From the NCBI GenBank assembly GCA_022432975.1, contig CM039508.1, positions 30,646,433-30,710,432 of the forward strand: a stretch of 64,000 nt of DNA, read 5' to 3'. The notes under the pieces are model-generated. The model did no database searches and was not told the DNA's origin. It worked only from the letters and a program-made list of their open reading frames with translations. The DNA is from Begonia masoniana. Taxonomy: Eukaryota; Streptophyta; Magnoliopsida; Cucurbitales; Begoniaceae. Of the stretch, positions 23,084 through 34,599 are shown piece by piece (the first letter of the stretch is position 1; each line of letters begins with the position of its first letter). Both the position numbers and the translations under genes were made by a program.

Positions 23084-25981
23084 GCATTCTTGGACGACTT
23101 ACCGGGACTACCACCCGATAGAGAGGTAGAATTTGTGATTGATACATACCCCGAGGCATTACCTGTATCTAAGAATCCTTACCGAATGGCACCTGTTGAG
23201 TTAAAAGAATTAAATGTCCAACTACAGGAATTAGTTGACAAGGGATTTATACGTTCTAGTAGTTCTCCCTGGGGTGCACCTGTCCTTTTCGTTAAAAAGA
23301 AAGATGGTTCTCTTAGAATGTGTATAGACTACAGAGAACTGAATAAGTTGACAGTCAAGAATAAATATCCTTTACCCCGGATAGATGACCTGTTTGACCA
23401 ACTACAAGGAGCTAAGGTATTCTCAAAGATTGACTTACGTTCGGGTTATTACCAACTGAAGGTTAAGGAAGGAGATATACCAAAGACAGCCTTCAGAACC
23501 CGCTACGGACATTATGAATTTCTTGTGATGTCATTTGGACTGACTAATGCGCCTGCCGCTTTCATGGACTTGATGAACCGAGTATTTCGTGAATACCTGG
23601 ATAAGTTTGTGATTGTGTTTATAGATGACATTTTAGTATACTCACAGACTGAAACCGACCATGCAGAACATTTGAGAATAGTATTATCAACCTTAAAACA
23701 GCAGCAGCTTTATGCCAAATTGTCCAAATGTGAATTTTGGCTGGATAAGGTCAACTTCTTAGGTCATGTCATTTCTGCTGAGGGCATATCAGTAGATCCA
23801 ACTAAGGTTCAGGCCGTTAAGGATTGGCCACAGCCAAAGAATGTCAGTGAAGTTCGAAGTTTCCTTGGTCTGGCTGGCTACTATAGAAAGTTCATTAAAG
23901 GATTCTCTATGATAGCTAAACCTTTGACCAATTTAACCAAGAAGGACCTCAAGTACTTTTGGACCGAAGCTTGTGAAGATAGCTTCCAATCATTGAAACA
24001 GAAGTTAACGACAGCCCCGCTATTAACTCTCCCAACTGAAGAAGGAAAATTTAGTGTTTATTGTGACGCATCCAAGATTGGTTTGGGATGTGTTTTGATG
24101 CAAGAAGGTAAAGTTGTGGCGTATGCCTCTAGGCAGCTAAAAGGTTATGAACAGAATTACCCCACTCATGATTTAGAGCTAGCTGCAGTTGTTTTTGCTT
24201 TAAAAATTTGGAGGCACTATTTGTATGGACAGCAGTGCGATGTGTTTTCTGACCACAAGAGTTTAAAGTATCTTTTCACCCAAAAGGAATTGAACATGAG
24301 ACAAAGACGTTGGTTAGAATTTGTTAAGGACTATGACTTTGAAATCAAGTACCACCCGGGTAAGGCTAATGCTGTAGCCGATGCTTTGAGCAGAATGTCA
24401 AAAACAATGCAACCCGCAGTGTCAGTTTTGTCTGCACCCTTGAGGACTGAAGTTCAGAAGTTTGAATTGGAACTAGTTCCAGGGTTGTCAGCCTTACTTA
24501 CCGATTTGACCATTCAACCAACGGTTTTGGAAAAGATCAAAGAGTCACAACAGAAGGATTCCGAGGAGAATAACAGTATGATGAATAAGTTGAAGGACGC
24601 CACCTCCGAGTTTAGTCTTTCCAATGATGGAATCCTGAGATTTAGGAATCGATGGTATGTCCCTTGTGATGAAGAATTACGTAAGTTGATTTTGGCCGAG
24701 GCTCACTCGTCTTCCTTTTCTATACATCCCGGTAGCACCAAGATGTATCGAGACTTAAAGTTACTTTATTGGTGGCCTAATATGAAGAGGGATATCGCCA
24801 AGTACGTAGAATCATGCTTGGTATGCCAGCAAGTTAAAGCCGAGCACCAACGACCAGGAGGTACCCTTCAACCTCTACCTATTCCCGAATGGAAGTGGGA
24901 AAACATTGCCATGGATTTTGTTGTAGGATTACCTAAGACAACTAAAGGACATGACAGTATTTGGGTTGTGATTGATAGGATGACAAAGTCAGCTCATTTC
25001 TTACCTGTAAAGACAACCTACACGATGGACCAACTTGCTAATCTTTACGTTCAAGAAATTATCAGATTGCATGGGATTCCCGTATCCATAGTCTCTGATC
25101 GTGACCCTAGATTCACCTCCCGATTCTGGAAAAGTTTACAAGGTACCTTAGGCACAAAGTTATCCTTCAGCACCGCTTTTCACCCGCAGACAGATGGACA
25201 ATCCGAGAGGACCATTCAGATACTCGAGGATATGTTGAGAGCATGTGTGCTTGACTTTCAGACTACATGGAGTAGACACCTACCTCTGATTGAGTTTTCT
25301 TACAACAATAGTTACCAGTCCACCATTGGTATGGCACCCTATGAAGCTTTGTATGGCAGGAAATGTAGGTCACCTTTGTACTGGGATGAGGTTGGTGAAG
25401 CGAAGTTATTGGGCCCAGAGATTTTACAACAGATGTCAGACAAGATTACAGTCATTAGGAAAAGGATGTTAACTGCACAAAGCCGGCAGAAGAGTTATGC
25501 GGACCAAAGAAGAAGAGATCTTGAATTTTCTGTTGGCGATGAAGTTTTCCTGAAGATTTCACCATTTAGAGGAGTCTTAAGATTTGGCAAGAAAGGGAAG
25601 CTTAACCCACGGTTCATTGGACCATTCATTGTTCTAGCAAAGATTGGTAACACAGCTTACAGATTGCAATTGCCCCCGTCATTGGAGAAAGTTCATAATG
25701 TTTTTCATGTGTCTATGCTAAGGAAATGCATACGTGATCCAGCGCATGTTGTTGTGCCATCAGAAATCGAGATTGAGCCGACTTTAGAGTATGAAGAAAA
25801 ACCAGTGCAAATTTTGGACTCTGCAGTGAAGACTCTAAGGAATAAGGAAATCTTGTTGGTTAAGGTCTTGTGGAAGAATCATGGTATTGAAGAAGCTACA
25901 TGGGAACTACAGCAAGATATGTTGGACAAGTATCCAAAGCTTTTCGGTCGACCAATTTTCGAGGACGAAAATTTTGTTTAA
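23084..25981 (+). CDS. E4 pol: RT, RNase H, integrase, chromodomain tail (uninterrupted frame)
   Basis: One open frame of about 965 codons in the same phase as the end of gag. Counting residues from 23090: RT with FIDD catalytic box at about 177-180; RNase H from about 323 ([37 protein letters not shown]); integrase zinc finger HSSSFSIH...CLVC at about 539-585; catalytic D609 (MDFVVGL), D670 (SDRDPRF), E706 ([10 protein letters not shown]), giving D-x35-E; GPF module (LNPRFIGPF); chromodomain-like tail ([16 protein letters not shown]...ATWELQQDM) at about 905-950. Length and order fit Tekay/Del chromoviruses, whose chromodomain is thought to steer integration to heterochromatin. It has no ATG of its own and depends on reading through the TAA at 23081 from gag. 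Stops at 25979-25981. Confidence 0.95.
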   Translation, partial: AFLDDLPGLPPDREVEFVIDTYPEALPVSKNPYRMAPVELKELNVQLQELVDKGFIRSSSSPWGAPVLFVKKKDGSLRMCIDYRELNKLTVKNKYPLPRIDDLFDQLQGAKVFSKIDLRSGYYQLKVKEGDIPKTAFRTRYGHYEFLVMSFGLTNAPAAFMDLMNRVFREYLDKFVIVFIDDILVYSQTETDHAEHLRIVLSTLKQQQLYAKLSKCEFWLDKVNFLGHVISAEGISVDPTKVQAVKDWPQPKNVSEVRSFLGLAGYYRKFIKGFSMIAKPLTNLTKKDLKYFWTEACEDSFQSLKQKLTTAPLLTLPTEEGKFSVYCDASKIGLGCVLMQEGKVVAYASRQLKGYEQNYPTHDLELAAVVFALKIWRHYLYGQQCDVFSDHKSLKYLFTQKELNMRQRRWLEFVKDYDFEIKYHPGKANAVADALSRMSKTMQPAVSVLSAPLRTEVQKFELELVPGLSALLTDLTIQPTVLEKIKESQQKDSEENNSMMNKLKDATSEFSLSNDGILRFRNRWYVPCDEELRKLILAEAHSSSFSIHPGSTKMYRDLKLLYWWPNMKRDIAKYVESCLVCQQVKAEHQRPGGTLQPLPIPEWKWENIAMDFVVGLPKTTKGHDSIWVVIDRMTKSAHFLPVKTTYTMDQLANLYVQEIIRLHGIPVSIVSDRDPRFTSRFWKSLQGTLGTKLSFSTAFHPQTDGQSERTIQILEDMLRACVLDFQTTWSRHLPLIEFSYNNSYQSTIGMAPYEALYGRKCRSPLYWDEVGEAKLLGPEILQQMSDKITVIRKRMLTAQSRQKSYADQRRRDLEFSVGDEVFLKISPFRGVLRFGKKGKLNPRFIGPFIVLAKIGNTAYRLQLPPSLEKVHNVFHVSMLRKCIRDPAHVVVPSEIEIEPTLEYEEKPVQILDSAVKTLRNKEILLVKVLWKNHGIEEATWELQQDMLDKYPKLFGRPIFEDENFV

Positions 25982-25992
25982 GGAGGGGTGGA
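25981..25992 (+). other. E4 polypurine tract
   Basis: AAGGAGGGGTGGA lies directly before TGTAACACCC of the 3' LTR and after CGAGGACGAAAATTTTGTTT, the conserved end of pol. Confidence 0.85.
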
Positions 25993-28588
25993 TGTAACAC
26001 CCGACATTTCGGCCAGGTGATTTTCTGACCATTTTATTTATCACCCTTTTATTTAACCTTTATGATTTAAATTTGATGTTAAGACAAATTTATTACAAGT
26101 TGAGTAAAACTAGGTTGGGTGGCAGAATTGTAATTAAGATTGATGGATTAAGTATAAATAGAAAAAGGAAACCTTAAATCTCATTTAAACCTCACTGTAG
26201 CCGACACCCCTTCTCTCGGCGATTTCTTCTCTCCCGAGCTCCTGCTCTCTGTTACCGGCGTTCTCCCTCACTGACGACTATTTTCAGCCTGCATTTTCTC
26301 TGCAAGTTTGTACCCGAGGTATGCAATAGACAATGTAGCTATCTGTTAGTTTATCAGCTCTGTTTTCAGCTCAGCATCTGAACTTGGAGTTTATCAATGG
26401 CCATGCCGTTTTAGAACATTTTAGAATCCGAGAGTAGTAATGTCAACCCGAATAGATTCTGGTCATTTTAAGTAACCTAACTCAGATTTAATCAATAGTA
26501 GAACCTCTTTGTTCTATTTTGGATTTCAGATTCTGCACAGAGCTTTAGACTAAGGATTCGGAGATGACTCTAGCTATTAGATTCTAGGATGACCTATGAT
26601 TAGAACTTTTAGGATTTTATTTAACTACTGTAATGTGAAATGTGTTAGGTGAAGAAGTTGAAGAGAAAGTGATCCAAGTTGCTAAGGAATCCAGGTAAGT
26701 GAATGTATTAAGTTTCCGGCCAATAGGGCCCTACATCAAAGGATTAAGTTAGATTTAGTGAACATTGTCTGCTATATGTTTGATGAAATGTCGATGGATA
26801 TGGTTCTGTTATTCTCATGTACTCCCCTGTCTTAGTTCGATGATTAAGTGCATTTATGTTATGCATCATGTTTTACTTCTCAAGCATATGAAAATGTTTT
26901 GAAATATGTTTTCTCATGAATAAGGTAAGAAGATAAAACTTATGCAACGTGGTTAAGTGAGGGTTGGGGGTGGTTCGGCGTATGTCACAGTCCGCAGTAG
27001 GACATATGAATACGACCCGCAGTAGGGACCATGATCAAACTCACTGTCGAACCCCCTTTACCGGCACAAATCCTCCCTTAAACCACATAATGTAATGAAG
27101 AATATGAATGATGAAAGGAATGATGAATATGAGCATGTCTACGAATGATGATTATGAACAATGAATACGAGATACGATTATGAATGATGATTAAGATAAG
27201 TACATGAAAAGAAAAGACTTATGAGCATGTTTTTCTCCAAGTTATGCATTCATGAACTCATAATAGTTTGCATTCCTTACTAAGCCTTAGGCTTACAGTT
27301 ACACCTTATGATGTAGGTGAAGAAATATCAGGTGAGGAATTCAAAGTTGATGAAAATGTCTGAGCTAGGTTGCTGGAGGTGATCAGTGTGAAATCTGTGG
27401 CTGGATGGCAAATGAGTAACCCTGGTTAACGTTTTATGATTTAAGGATGTTTATAAGTTCTGAAGTTTAAGTAGTAATGTTTATGATTATGGAAGTCTAA
27501 GTATGATGACTTTACTTTCGAATTATTGAGTTCTGAGTTTGTCTGGTATGAGTACTGAATCTGAGGATATTTATGAGGATATGAAATGAATTATTAAGTC
27601 TTTCGCTGTATGAGTTCTAGTAAGTTTATGGTTCATTCCGCTTGAGTCCTGGTTATTAAGATTGAGGCTATGAAGTTTATGTTATCTAAAATCTAAGTCT
27701 GAGAAAAGCCAGGATGTCTTCTGCCGAGGGACGCTGGAGGAAAAATTGTTGTCTTCCGGCTGACGTCATCGGCAGGAGAAGTGTGATAGAAGTTGTATGA
27801 GTTTGCCTTCCGGCTGACGTCATCGGAAGGGGAAAGATGGTTGTCTTCCGGCTGACGTCATCGGAAGAGGAGAATTGTTGTCTTCCGGCTGACGTCATCG
27901 GCAGGAGAAGTGTGATAGAAGTTGTATGAGTTTGCCTTCCGGCTGACGTCATCGTAAGGGAAAAATGGTTGTCTTCCGGCTGACGTCATCGGAAGAGGAG
28001 AATTGTTGTCTTCCGGCTGACGTCATCGGCAGGAGAAATGTGATGGAAGTTGTATGGGTTTGCCTTCCGGCTGACGTCATCGGAAGAGGAAAATGGTTGT
28101 CTCCCGGCTGACGTCATCGGAAGAAGAAAACGCTATTTTGTCGTCTAGTGACCGGTAGAGGTAGTGTAATTCTCTACCGGAAGACAAAGATGTTATTTTG
28201 TCGCCTAGTGACCGGTATAGGTAGTGTAATTCTCTACCGGAAGAAGTATATCACACGAGTAAATTTAATGAAGCACGAGAGAGTCACGTGTCCACCAGTA
28301 GATGTCCCCTACCGGATGAGGTTTTAATGAACACGAGAGCTGCACGTGTTCATCGGTAGATGTCCACCACCGAGCGAGTTTTAATGGGTCACGTGTTAAG
28401 CTCATGCTCACCGGAAGATGTGAACTCTAAGCTTGTCGTTTAGCGATTGGCTGAAGTGCTTGCATGGCTCGCCGGCAGATGCTATGCACTTCATTAAAGT
28501 TACGTTTTCAAAAAAAAAAGAGTACAAAAATGAATTTAAGTTTAAGTAAGGTCAAGAATTTCGTGACGGTCCTCCTCGGGTCGTTACA
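25993..28588 (+). mobile_element. E4 3' LTR, 2596 bp
   Basis: TGTAACACCCGACA at 25993 to CGGGTCGTTACA at 28588. TATAAATA at 26153-26160. Intron-like module: CCAG/GTAAGT at 26695, then TTCCGGCC...GGGCCC, branch-like TTACTAAGC near 27280 and ATGATGTAG/GTGA with AG at 27315-27316. The TGACGTCA array is at 27750-28135 and G-boxes near 28285-28395. The right flank is TATAT, followed by a related LTR fragment. The LTR of E8 starts nearly identically (TGTAACATCCGACA), so these are one family. Confidence 0.9.
27750..28135 (+). repeat. TGACGTCA array in E4 3' LTR
   Basis: Same nine-copy order as 20530-20915, with only scattered differences such as CATCGTAAGG for CATCGGAAGG near 27950. That similarity supports the two being LTR partners. 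Confidence 0.88.
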
Positions 28589-29938
28589 TATATAGATTTA
28601 TAAATGGTCAGTTGCTTAAGTCTTCCGCTATATGCATTTTGAATGAGTTGTGTTTTCTTTCTGTTGGAAGGAGTCATTTGATGATTTAGAGTTCTCTACC
28701 GTAAGACGGAAGCTGGAAGAGGTAGTCTTCCGGCTGACGTCATCGGCAGATGCCGAGAGTTAATTGTTTGATGGTTTAGTCTTCCGGCTGACGTCATCGG
28801 CAGATGCCGAAGGGTAGATGTTTGTTGGTTTAGTCTTCCGGCTGACGTCATCCGCTGTATGAGTTTTAATGAATCTGTGGTTTATTCTGTTGGTGTCCCG
28901 GTATTAAGTTTGAAGTTATGATGTTTGTGCTGCCGGTAGACGAAATGTATTTGTCTATCGGAAGGTGTGAGTGTTATTATGGAGTTTAGAAATCGGTAGA
29001 TGAAGTTTGCTTGTCCACCGGAAGAAGAAGATGTTAGGTTAATGTTTAGTAGTCGGTAGATGAAAGTACTTGTCTATCGGCAGGAGATGTGTTATTTTGA
29101 AGTGTAGAAATCGACAGGAGGATTGTGATGGGAGTCGGGTAAGTCTGTCTTCCGGAGGACGTCATCGGAAGAGGAAAAGTATTTGTCTTCCGGCTGACGT
29201 CATCAGCAGACGATATGCCATCGGCAGATGTTGTGTGTTGCCATCGGCAGATGTAGTGCCACGTCATCGGCAGATGATGTGAGTTAATCTACCAGAAGAT
29301 GTAGTGCCACGTCATCGGCAGATGATGTGAGTTAATCTATCGGAAGATGTAGTATAAATGTCATCGGCAGATGTTGTGTGTTGCCATCGGCGATGTAGTG
29401 CCACGTCATCGGCAGACGATGTGAGTTAATCTGTCGGAAGATGTAGTTGTCTTAAGCCATCGGCAGATGAGGACAATGTCTGTTATCTGGCGATCGGTAT
29501 GAGTAGTGAGTTAAGTTACCGGAAGATGTGATGCCACGTCATCGGCAGATATAGAGTATTTGCCATCGGCAGATGAGAGCATCGTCTATTGTTCTCTCAT
29601 CGGCAGATGTAGGTGGCTTCCGTTGTATAATTGAACGGTGTTTTAATTGGTCACACGAGTTGCACGTGACTGTCGGCAGATGCAAATATGTGTGCCTGCC
29701 GATAGATGTTTATTGAATCATGTGAGATGCACGTGCTGACCGGTAGAACAACTAGATGTTTGTCGTTTAGCGATCGGCAGGAGTGAAAGCTAAACGCGGT
29801 TATTCAGCGAATTTAAGTTAAGATGAGATATGATATAAGTCTGAGAAAAAAAAGTACACTACGATTACAGAGGTATAAAAGTACGGATAAGTTTAAAGGA
29901 AAGTCATGACACGTGACGATCCTCCCCGGGTCGTTACA
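28589..29938 (+). mobile_element. Related plus-strand LTR fragment rich in CATCGGCAGATG
   Basis: Ends CCCCGGGTCGTTACA at 29938, the same terminus as E4's LTR, and opens mid-LTR with sequence like the E4 LTR just before its array (AAGTCTTCCGCTATATGCAT). The interior has several CCGGCTGACGTCATC copies (28730-28850, 29195) and many copies of near-palindromic CATCGGCAGATG from 29200 to 29600. I read it as an older LTR of the same family into which E4 inserted or recombined. It has no PBS or coding sequence. After 29938 the sequence switches to minus-strand LTR-A. Confidence 0.7.
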
Positions 29939-31044
29939 TTCATTCCTTACATTTCCTCTTATTAAATCGATGCGTAAATTCATTTTCATGTCATTTCGTA
30001 AATCAATGATGCATAAACAATTAAAATGCATAACATAAGCGTAAACAACGTGAATACCATCAAAACAACACAAGATATAACCTATAAAATGACTAAACCT
30101 AGGCTACCCATCCAAAAGCATATAAACATTCATTGTGCCAAATTTCCTCAACAATCAAAACTGACGTACGGTGTAGGCCTATCGACCTCAGTAAGTCACG
30201 AGAACTTATCTCGGGTCCTTAATACACCGAGCTCCATCCGTGAACTTTATTCACCTAAGACAATTCCACAATTCTCATCATTAGAATCGATCCTAAACAT
30301 CTGAATCACAAATCTAATCGAAATTCCTAACTAAGGAAAATTTCCTAAATTCTAATTTACATCATTCGGGCATTTCATTGAGCAATTCGCGCTCGCAATC
30401 CTCTAAACCTCCATTAATGGTGTTTCTCAACTTTTCCAACTACCAAAATCCAACAACCACCATTAATACAACCTAACTTTCACTAATAAGCATAAATACT
30501 CCATCAATAGGCATTAATACGGTAAACCTAACCCTTTTCTAACATAAATTGACAATTTCAACAAAACTCTAATCAAAACCCTAACTGTTTTAAACCCTAA
30601 AAACAAAAAAAGAACCATCCATAATGCTAGAATCATACCTAGAGTGTCGATTGCGGAAGAAAACGGAAGAAAAAATCATTGATCGGAAGAGGAGAATCAC
30701 CGATTGAAGACCGTCGTGGGAGGAACATGAAGATTGCCTAAGAGAGGAAACAAAACCCCTCTCTCTGCGGAATGAAATACGTGGGAAAGGAGGGGGTTAT
30801 GTAATTTTTATAAAAAATTAACTTATCAAATTACAATTTTGCCCCTCCCCTTGATTTTCTATTTATTTCGTTATTTAGTCTATCGATTTGGTTTCCCCAA
30901 ATTTCCTTATTCCTTCAAATATTCTAATATATTCGTAGGGTTCTAATAAAACTTTTCATTCACAAAACGAGCTTAATTCACTATATTTACAAAAATACCC
31001 TTATATAGCAAAAAATCTAAAAACTCGTAAAACCGAGTGTTACA
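29939..31044 (-). mobile_element. LTR-A fragment (minus), left part missing
   Basis: Aligns with 33340-34581 of the E5 LTR (GATGCATAAACAATT, TACGGTGTAGGCC, TCACGAGAACTTA) and ends AACCGAGTGTTACA at 31044. The donor-like site is mutated (sense GAG/ATAAGT near 30195). The join at 29938/29939 falls within LTR-A sequence (ATTCATTCCTTACATTTC versus ATTCATTCATTTCATTTTC), so the plus LTR probably inserted into this LTR-A copy; its other half is not in the window. Confidence 0.7.
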
Positions 31045-32154
31045 ACAAAATTCTAGGATTCCTCCTTGTGGCAAATACTTTTGCGCATACCTCATCCAGT
31101 TGATCTATACCATACTCTATTATCGTAAGATGATACACACTAGATAACAACCGGCTTGATGCTACATCATAGGTACATTGGGAACATAGATAATTGTAAC
31201 CATATACATATAACAATATAGCAATAGAATGCCAATCGTTGGGCTTTGTTTGTAAAGTCTTTAATAGAAATCAATCAAAAATCAAAAATATTGGAATCCG
31301 GTTAGATTTCATCCAAATGTACTAGGATAAGAATGAAGGAAACTATTCTCATTTCATCGAAATTGAAGAATTAAAGAATTTCGTTGTAATTTATCTTATA
31401 GATTAGGATAATATGAGAGGTTTAAATTGAATTTGGATTCAAAACGGGGCTTGTCATTGAACGCTCTTCAAGTTTGGTCAAAATCCACATATTCTTTCAT
31501 GTCAAAGAGAGTCTTGTTCTTCAAAACTGTATTTATGGGGTAGACTTAGTATTCTGTCTTGTCAAACAAAGTTTTGTTTCTCAAAATTGTATAGCAATTT
31601 TTCTTTTCTACGGTCCATCGCTTATTTCATCTGGTCGACCAAAGTAAATTTCCTTGAAATTGTATAGCAATTTGCATTTTCTCTTGTTCTGAAACTTAAC
31701 CTTCTCTCGATGGAATTAATAGACTCGTTAGCAATTTTCAATCACAAAATATAAATATTTTAAAGTCCTTCATGCCCAAAGAAGAATAAACATGAATATG
31801 TAAATTTAATGGATTAAAACATCAAAATTAAACAATTGCTCCCTCTTAAGCTTAACTTAGTTCTAATTAAGCTAACTATTTTTTATGATGTTTTTTTCTT
31901 CCTGAAAGATTCACAATTGTACTTAAACAATTGCTCCCTCTTAAGCATATGCAACAAATCAACTCATTCCCCTTTAATAAATGCCATAAATAATTTGAGG
32001 TGATTATAATTTTTTGAAAATTTTGACAGAGTAACAACTAAAATCTTCTTCCCTTATTTCATTAGCAAAAAGAGAGACCATTATACAATCATTAATCATA
32101 ATTAAAAAATCCAAACATCAAGTACTGCAACAAGTCAATTCAACAAAGAGAAAC
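31045..32154. other. AT-rich flanking DNA, unassigned
   Basis: No open frame of note. AACAATTGCTCCCTCTTAAGC occurs twice (about 31832 and 31924), possibly from an old element. This stretch was contiguous with 40017 onward before E5 inserted. Confidence 0.4.
32150..32154 (+). repeat. Target-site duplication of E5, left copy (GAAAC)
   Basis: GAAAC here and at 40012-40016 flank E5 exactly at its TG and CA ends, which fixes the element's limits despite its internal deletion. Confidence 0.9.
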
Positions 32155-34581
32155 TGTAGTGACCCCTAATACTGTACCCATTTTTACCTGTATAAATTTT
32201 TCTTTTTTAAATTCTATGTTTATCCTATAACGTAAAAGCGGAAATTTAAAACGTTGACAGAATTGAAAACCATTGTAAACTATTTAAATAAAGTTAAAAC
32301 AATTATTTAAAACAAATTTAAAACAATTAAAATAACAGAAAATGTTTCGGGGACAAAAAGGGACTTTTGTCCCTAAAACGTGGTGGCGATCGCTAGTTTT
32401 GCCAGCGATCGCCTGGGTGAAGCGATCACGGTTGCGACGACCAACACGAGGGGCGATCGATCGCCACATGCTTTGGAATTCTTCCAGAGCGTGTAACGCT
32501 TGGGCGATCGATCGCCTAGAAGGGGCGATCGATCCCCATGTCCTCTGGATTTCTTCCAGAGGACAGGCGTTCCTCCCTTCCTCTTTTCTCTTCTTTTCTT
32601 TTCCTCATTTCTCTGCACACACATCTAACTCAACTTCTTTAACACATTTTCACTTACATCAACATGCTTCATAATTCTTTCAATAAATTTCATCTAAAAC
32701 AATGACTCAAAACACGTTTAAAAACATAACCTGATTTCATAAAAACAATCCGCGTGGATACATTTAAAAACCGAACATTTCCCTAAAACCAAACATTTAC
32801 AAATACATTTTCAAAACGTTTAGAAATTCAAAACACATCCTATCCACTATCCAGAACCAAACATCCTAAAATGTTTCTAACTATACCATAATCCACTATA
32901 CAATCCAAATTTGCCCAAAACTCTCAAAATACCTAACCATTTTCTCCCCACGTGTCAGAATACACGTCGACTGCCCATGCACACCACCACAGCCGTTCTT
33001 TTTCAACCATCCTGTCCATCGGGTGGAGGAACGTCGTCCTCACCTGCTTCTATATCACCTACACCATACAGACACACTATGAGCTAAAGGCTCAGTAAGC
33101 TTCGTAAATGTAAATGCATGCTGTGCATATGGGTTTTAGAAATCATGCTCATTTCTTTTCATTACGTCGCAGATAGAATGTCACCGAGGTCTCAGCCTAT
33201 TAGATGGAGATGACACATCCCGCGGTCGGACTGCCCTCTTCACCTAACCGGGGGGGTGGGGGGGTACACGCTCGCACCCATAACAGCCGTGTCTGAGCCC
33301 CACCTCACGTAACTAGATAACAGATTACATGGATTCATTACATTCATTCATTTCATTTTCTTAAACACGTGCAGAAATTCGTTTTCATGCTATTTTAAAA
33401 TACGTGATGCATGAACAATTATAGACATAAAGTAAACAAGCATCATACATACCATCAAGACTATAAAAACATCATCTATATAAAAGAACTAACCCTATCT
33501 ACCCAACCAAAGCATTTAAACAAACAACTCTTCAGAGATCCTCGATGCGACATCGACATACGGTGTAGGCCACTTGGCCAAGTAAGTCACGAGAACTTAC
33601 CTCGTGCGCACTGAACTTTGAGCTCTGTCCACGAGCGTCGTTCATCTGAGGCAAAATACAACAATTGTCGTTAAACGAGATTTAAACCGTTAAACGTCCA
33701 AATTTAACGAAACCTTAACTAAGGAAACTTTCCTAAAATTCTAACCTAATTCTTTGAGATATTTTATCAAGCAATTCATGCTCGTGAATTTCCAAAACTC
33801 CTTTAATGGAGGTTTCTCAAATCTCGTACATTCGATTTTCAACCTAAACGCCGCATACACTCTAACTTTCGTCCTATAACGTTTAATACGTTCAATATAC
33901 TCGCTAATACGACAAACCTATCGATTTCTAACTTAAACTACGTTTTTCACAAAACCTAAACGAAACCCTAACCGTTAAACAATCCGAAAACTACGAATAA
34001 ACTTTCCAAAACCATAGAACCTTACCTAGAATCGAGTTTGAGGAAGAAAACGTGAAGAACGGAGGACGAACGGAGGAGAAACGGTGGTCGGGAGAGGAGC
34101 GATCGCCGTTGAATCGCCGAAGGGAGGGGAGGAGAATCGTAGGGGAGAGAAGTGGCATGGAGAAGAAGAGAAACATTTGTTTTTATTTAAATTAGGTTTG
34201 GTAAATTACTATAATGCCCTTTGCTCATATTTCTATTTGTTTCGTCCTTTGTTTTGTTAATTAACTAACGATTCGTCATCTTCAAATTTTCTTAATTCAC
34301 CAATAACTCCAACTCATTACCAGGGTTCTTTTAAAACTGTCCGTTCGCCAATCGGATCTCATTTACTATTTTTACTAAAACATTCTTTATATTACGATAA
34401 ACGTAATTCTCGTAAAATTAGCGTTAAACTCCTAAAATTCCCGAAATTTTCTTAAAATCCCTATTAATTATTAGGATCGTAATAACACTTTTTTTTTTAC
34501 AAAATGGACTTGATTTGACATAATTACAAAAATGCCTTCATATATTAATATATAAAATCCCGTAAAGAACCGGGTGTTACA
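32155..34581 (-). mobile_element. E5 3' LTR (LTR-A family), 2427 bp
   Basis: TGTAGTGACCCC at 32155 to CCGGGTGTTACA at 34581. Intron-like module on the sense strand: CACGAG/GTAAGTTCTCGTG at 33600-33595 and GGTGTAG/GTGA at 33059, with GCTTACTGAGCC between. A G-rich tract with 7-G runs lies at 33249-33264. The 3' end of the sense LTR (32380-32565) is packed with GCGATCGC palindromes and perfect hairpins. Same family as S3, E7 and the fragment at 29939. Confidence 0.9.
32384..32564 (-). repeat. Palindrome and hairpin cluster in E5 LTR
   Basis: GCGATCGC or GCGATCGATCGC cores occur repeatedly from 32384 to 32535. GTCCTCTGGA (32540-32549) pairs perfectly with TCCAGAGGAC (32555-32564) around a 5-nt loop. 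CATGCTTTGGAA near 32468 pairs with TTCCAGAGCGTG with two G-T wobbles. S3 has hairpins with a shared CTCTGG core at the equivalent place. Confidence 0.75.
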
Positions 34582-34598
34582 TTCCATCCACCTTATTT
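34582..34598 (-). other. E5 polypurine tract
   Basis: Sense AAATAAGGTGGATGGAA abuts TGTAACACCC. The same sequence follows the E7 LTR at 46234-46250, confirming one family. Confidence 0.75.
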
Positions 34599-34599
34599 A

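Noticed and set aside
32284..32674. Overlapping frames of 61-110 codons on both strands
   Set aside because: Arise from GCGATCGC palindromes in the E5 LTR; no family match.
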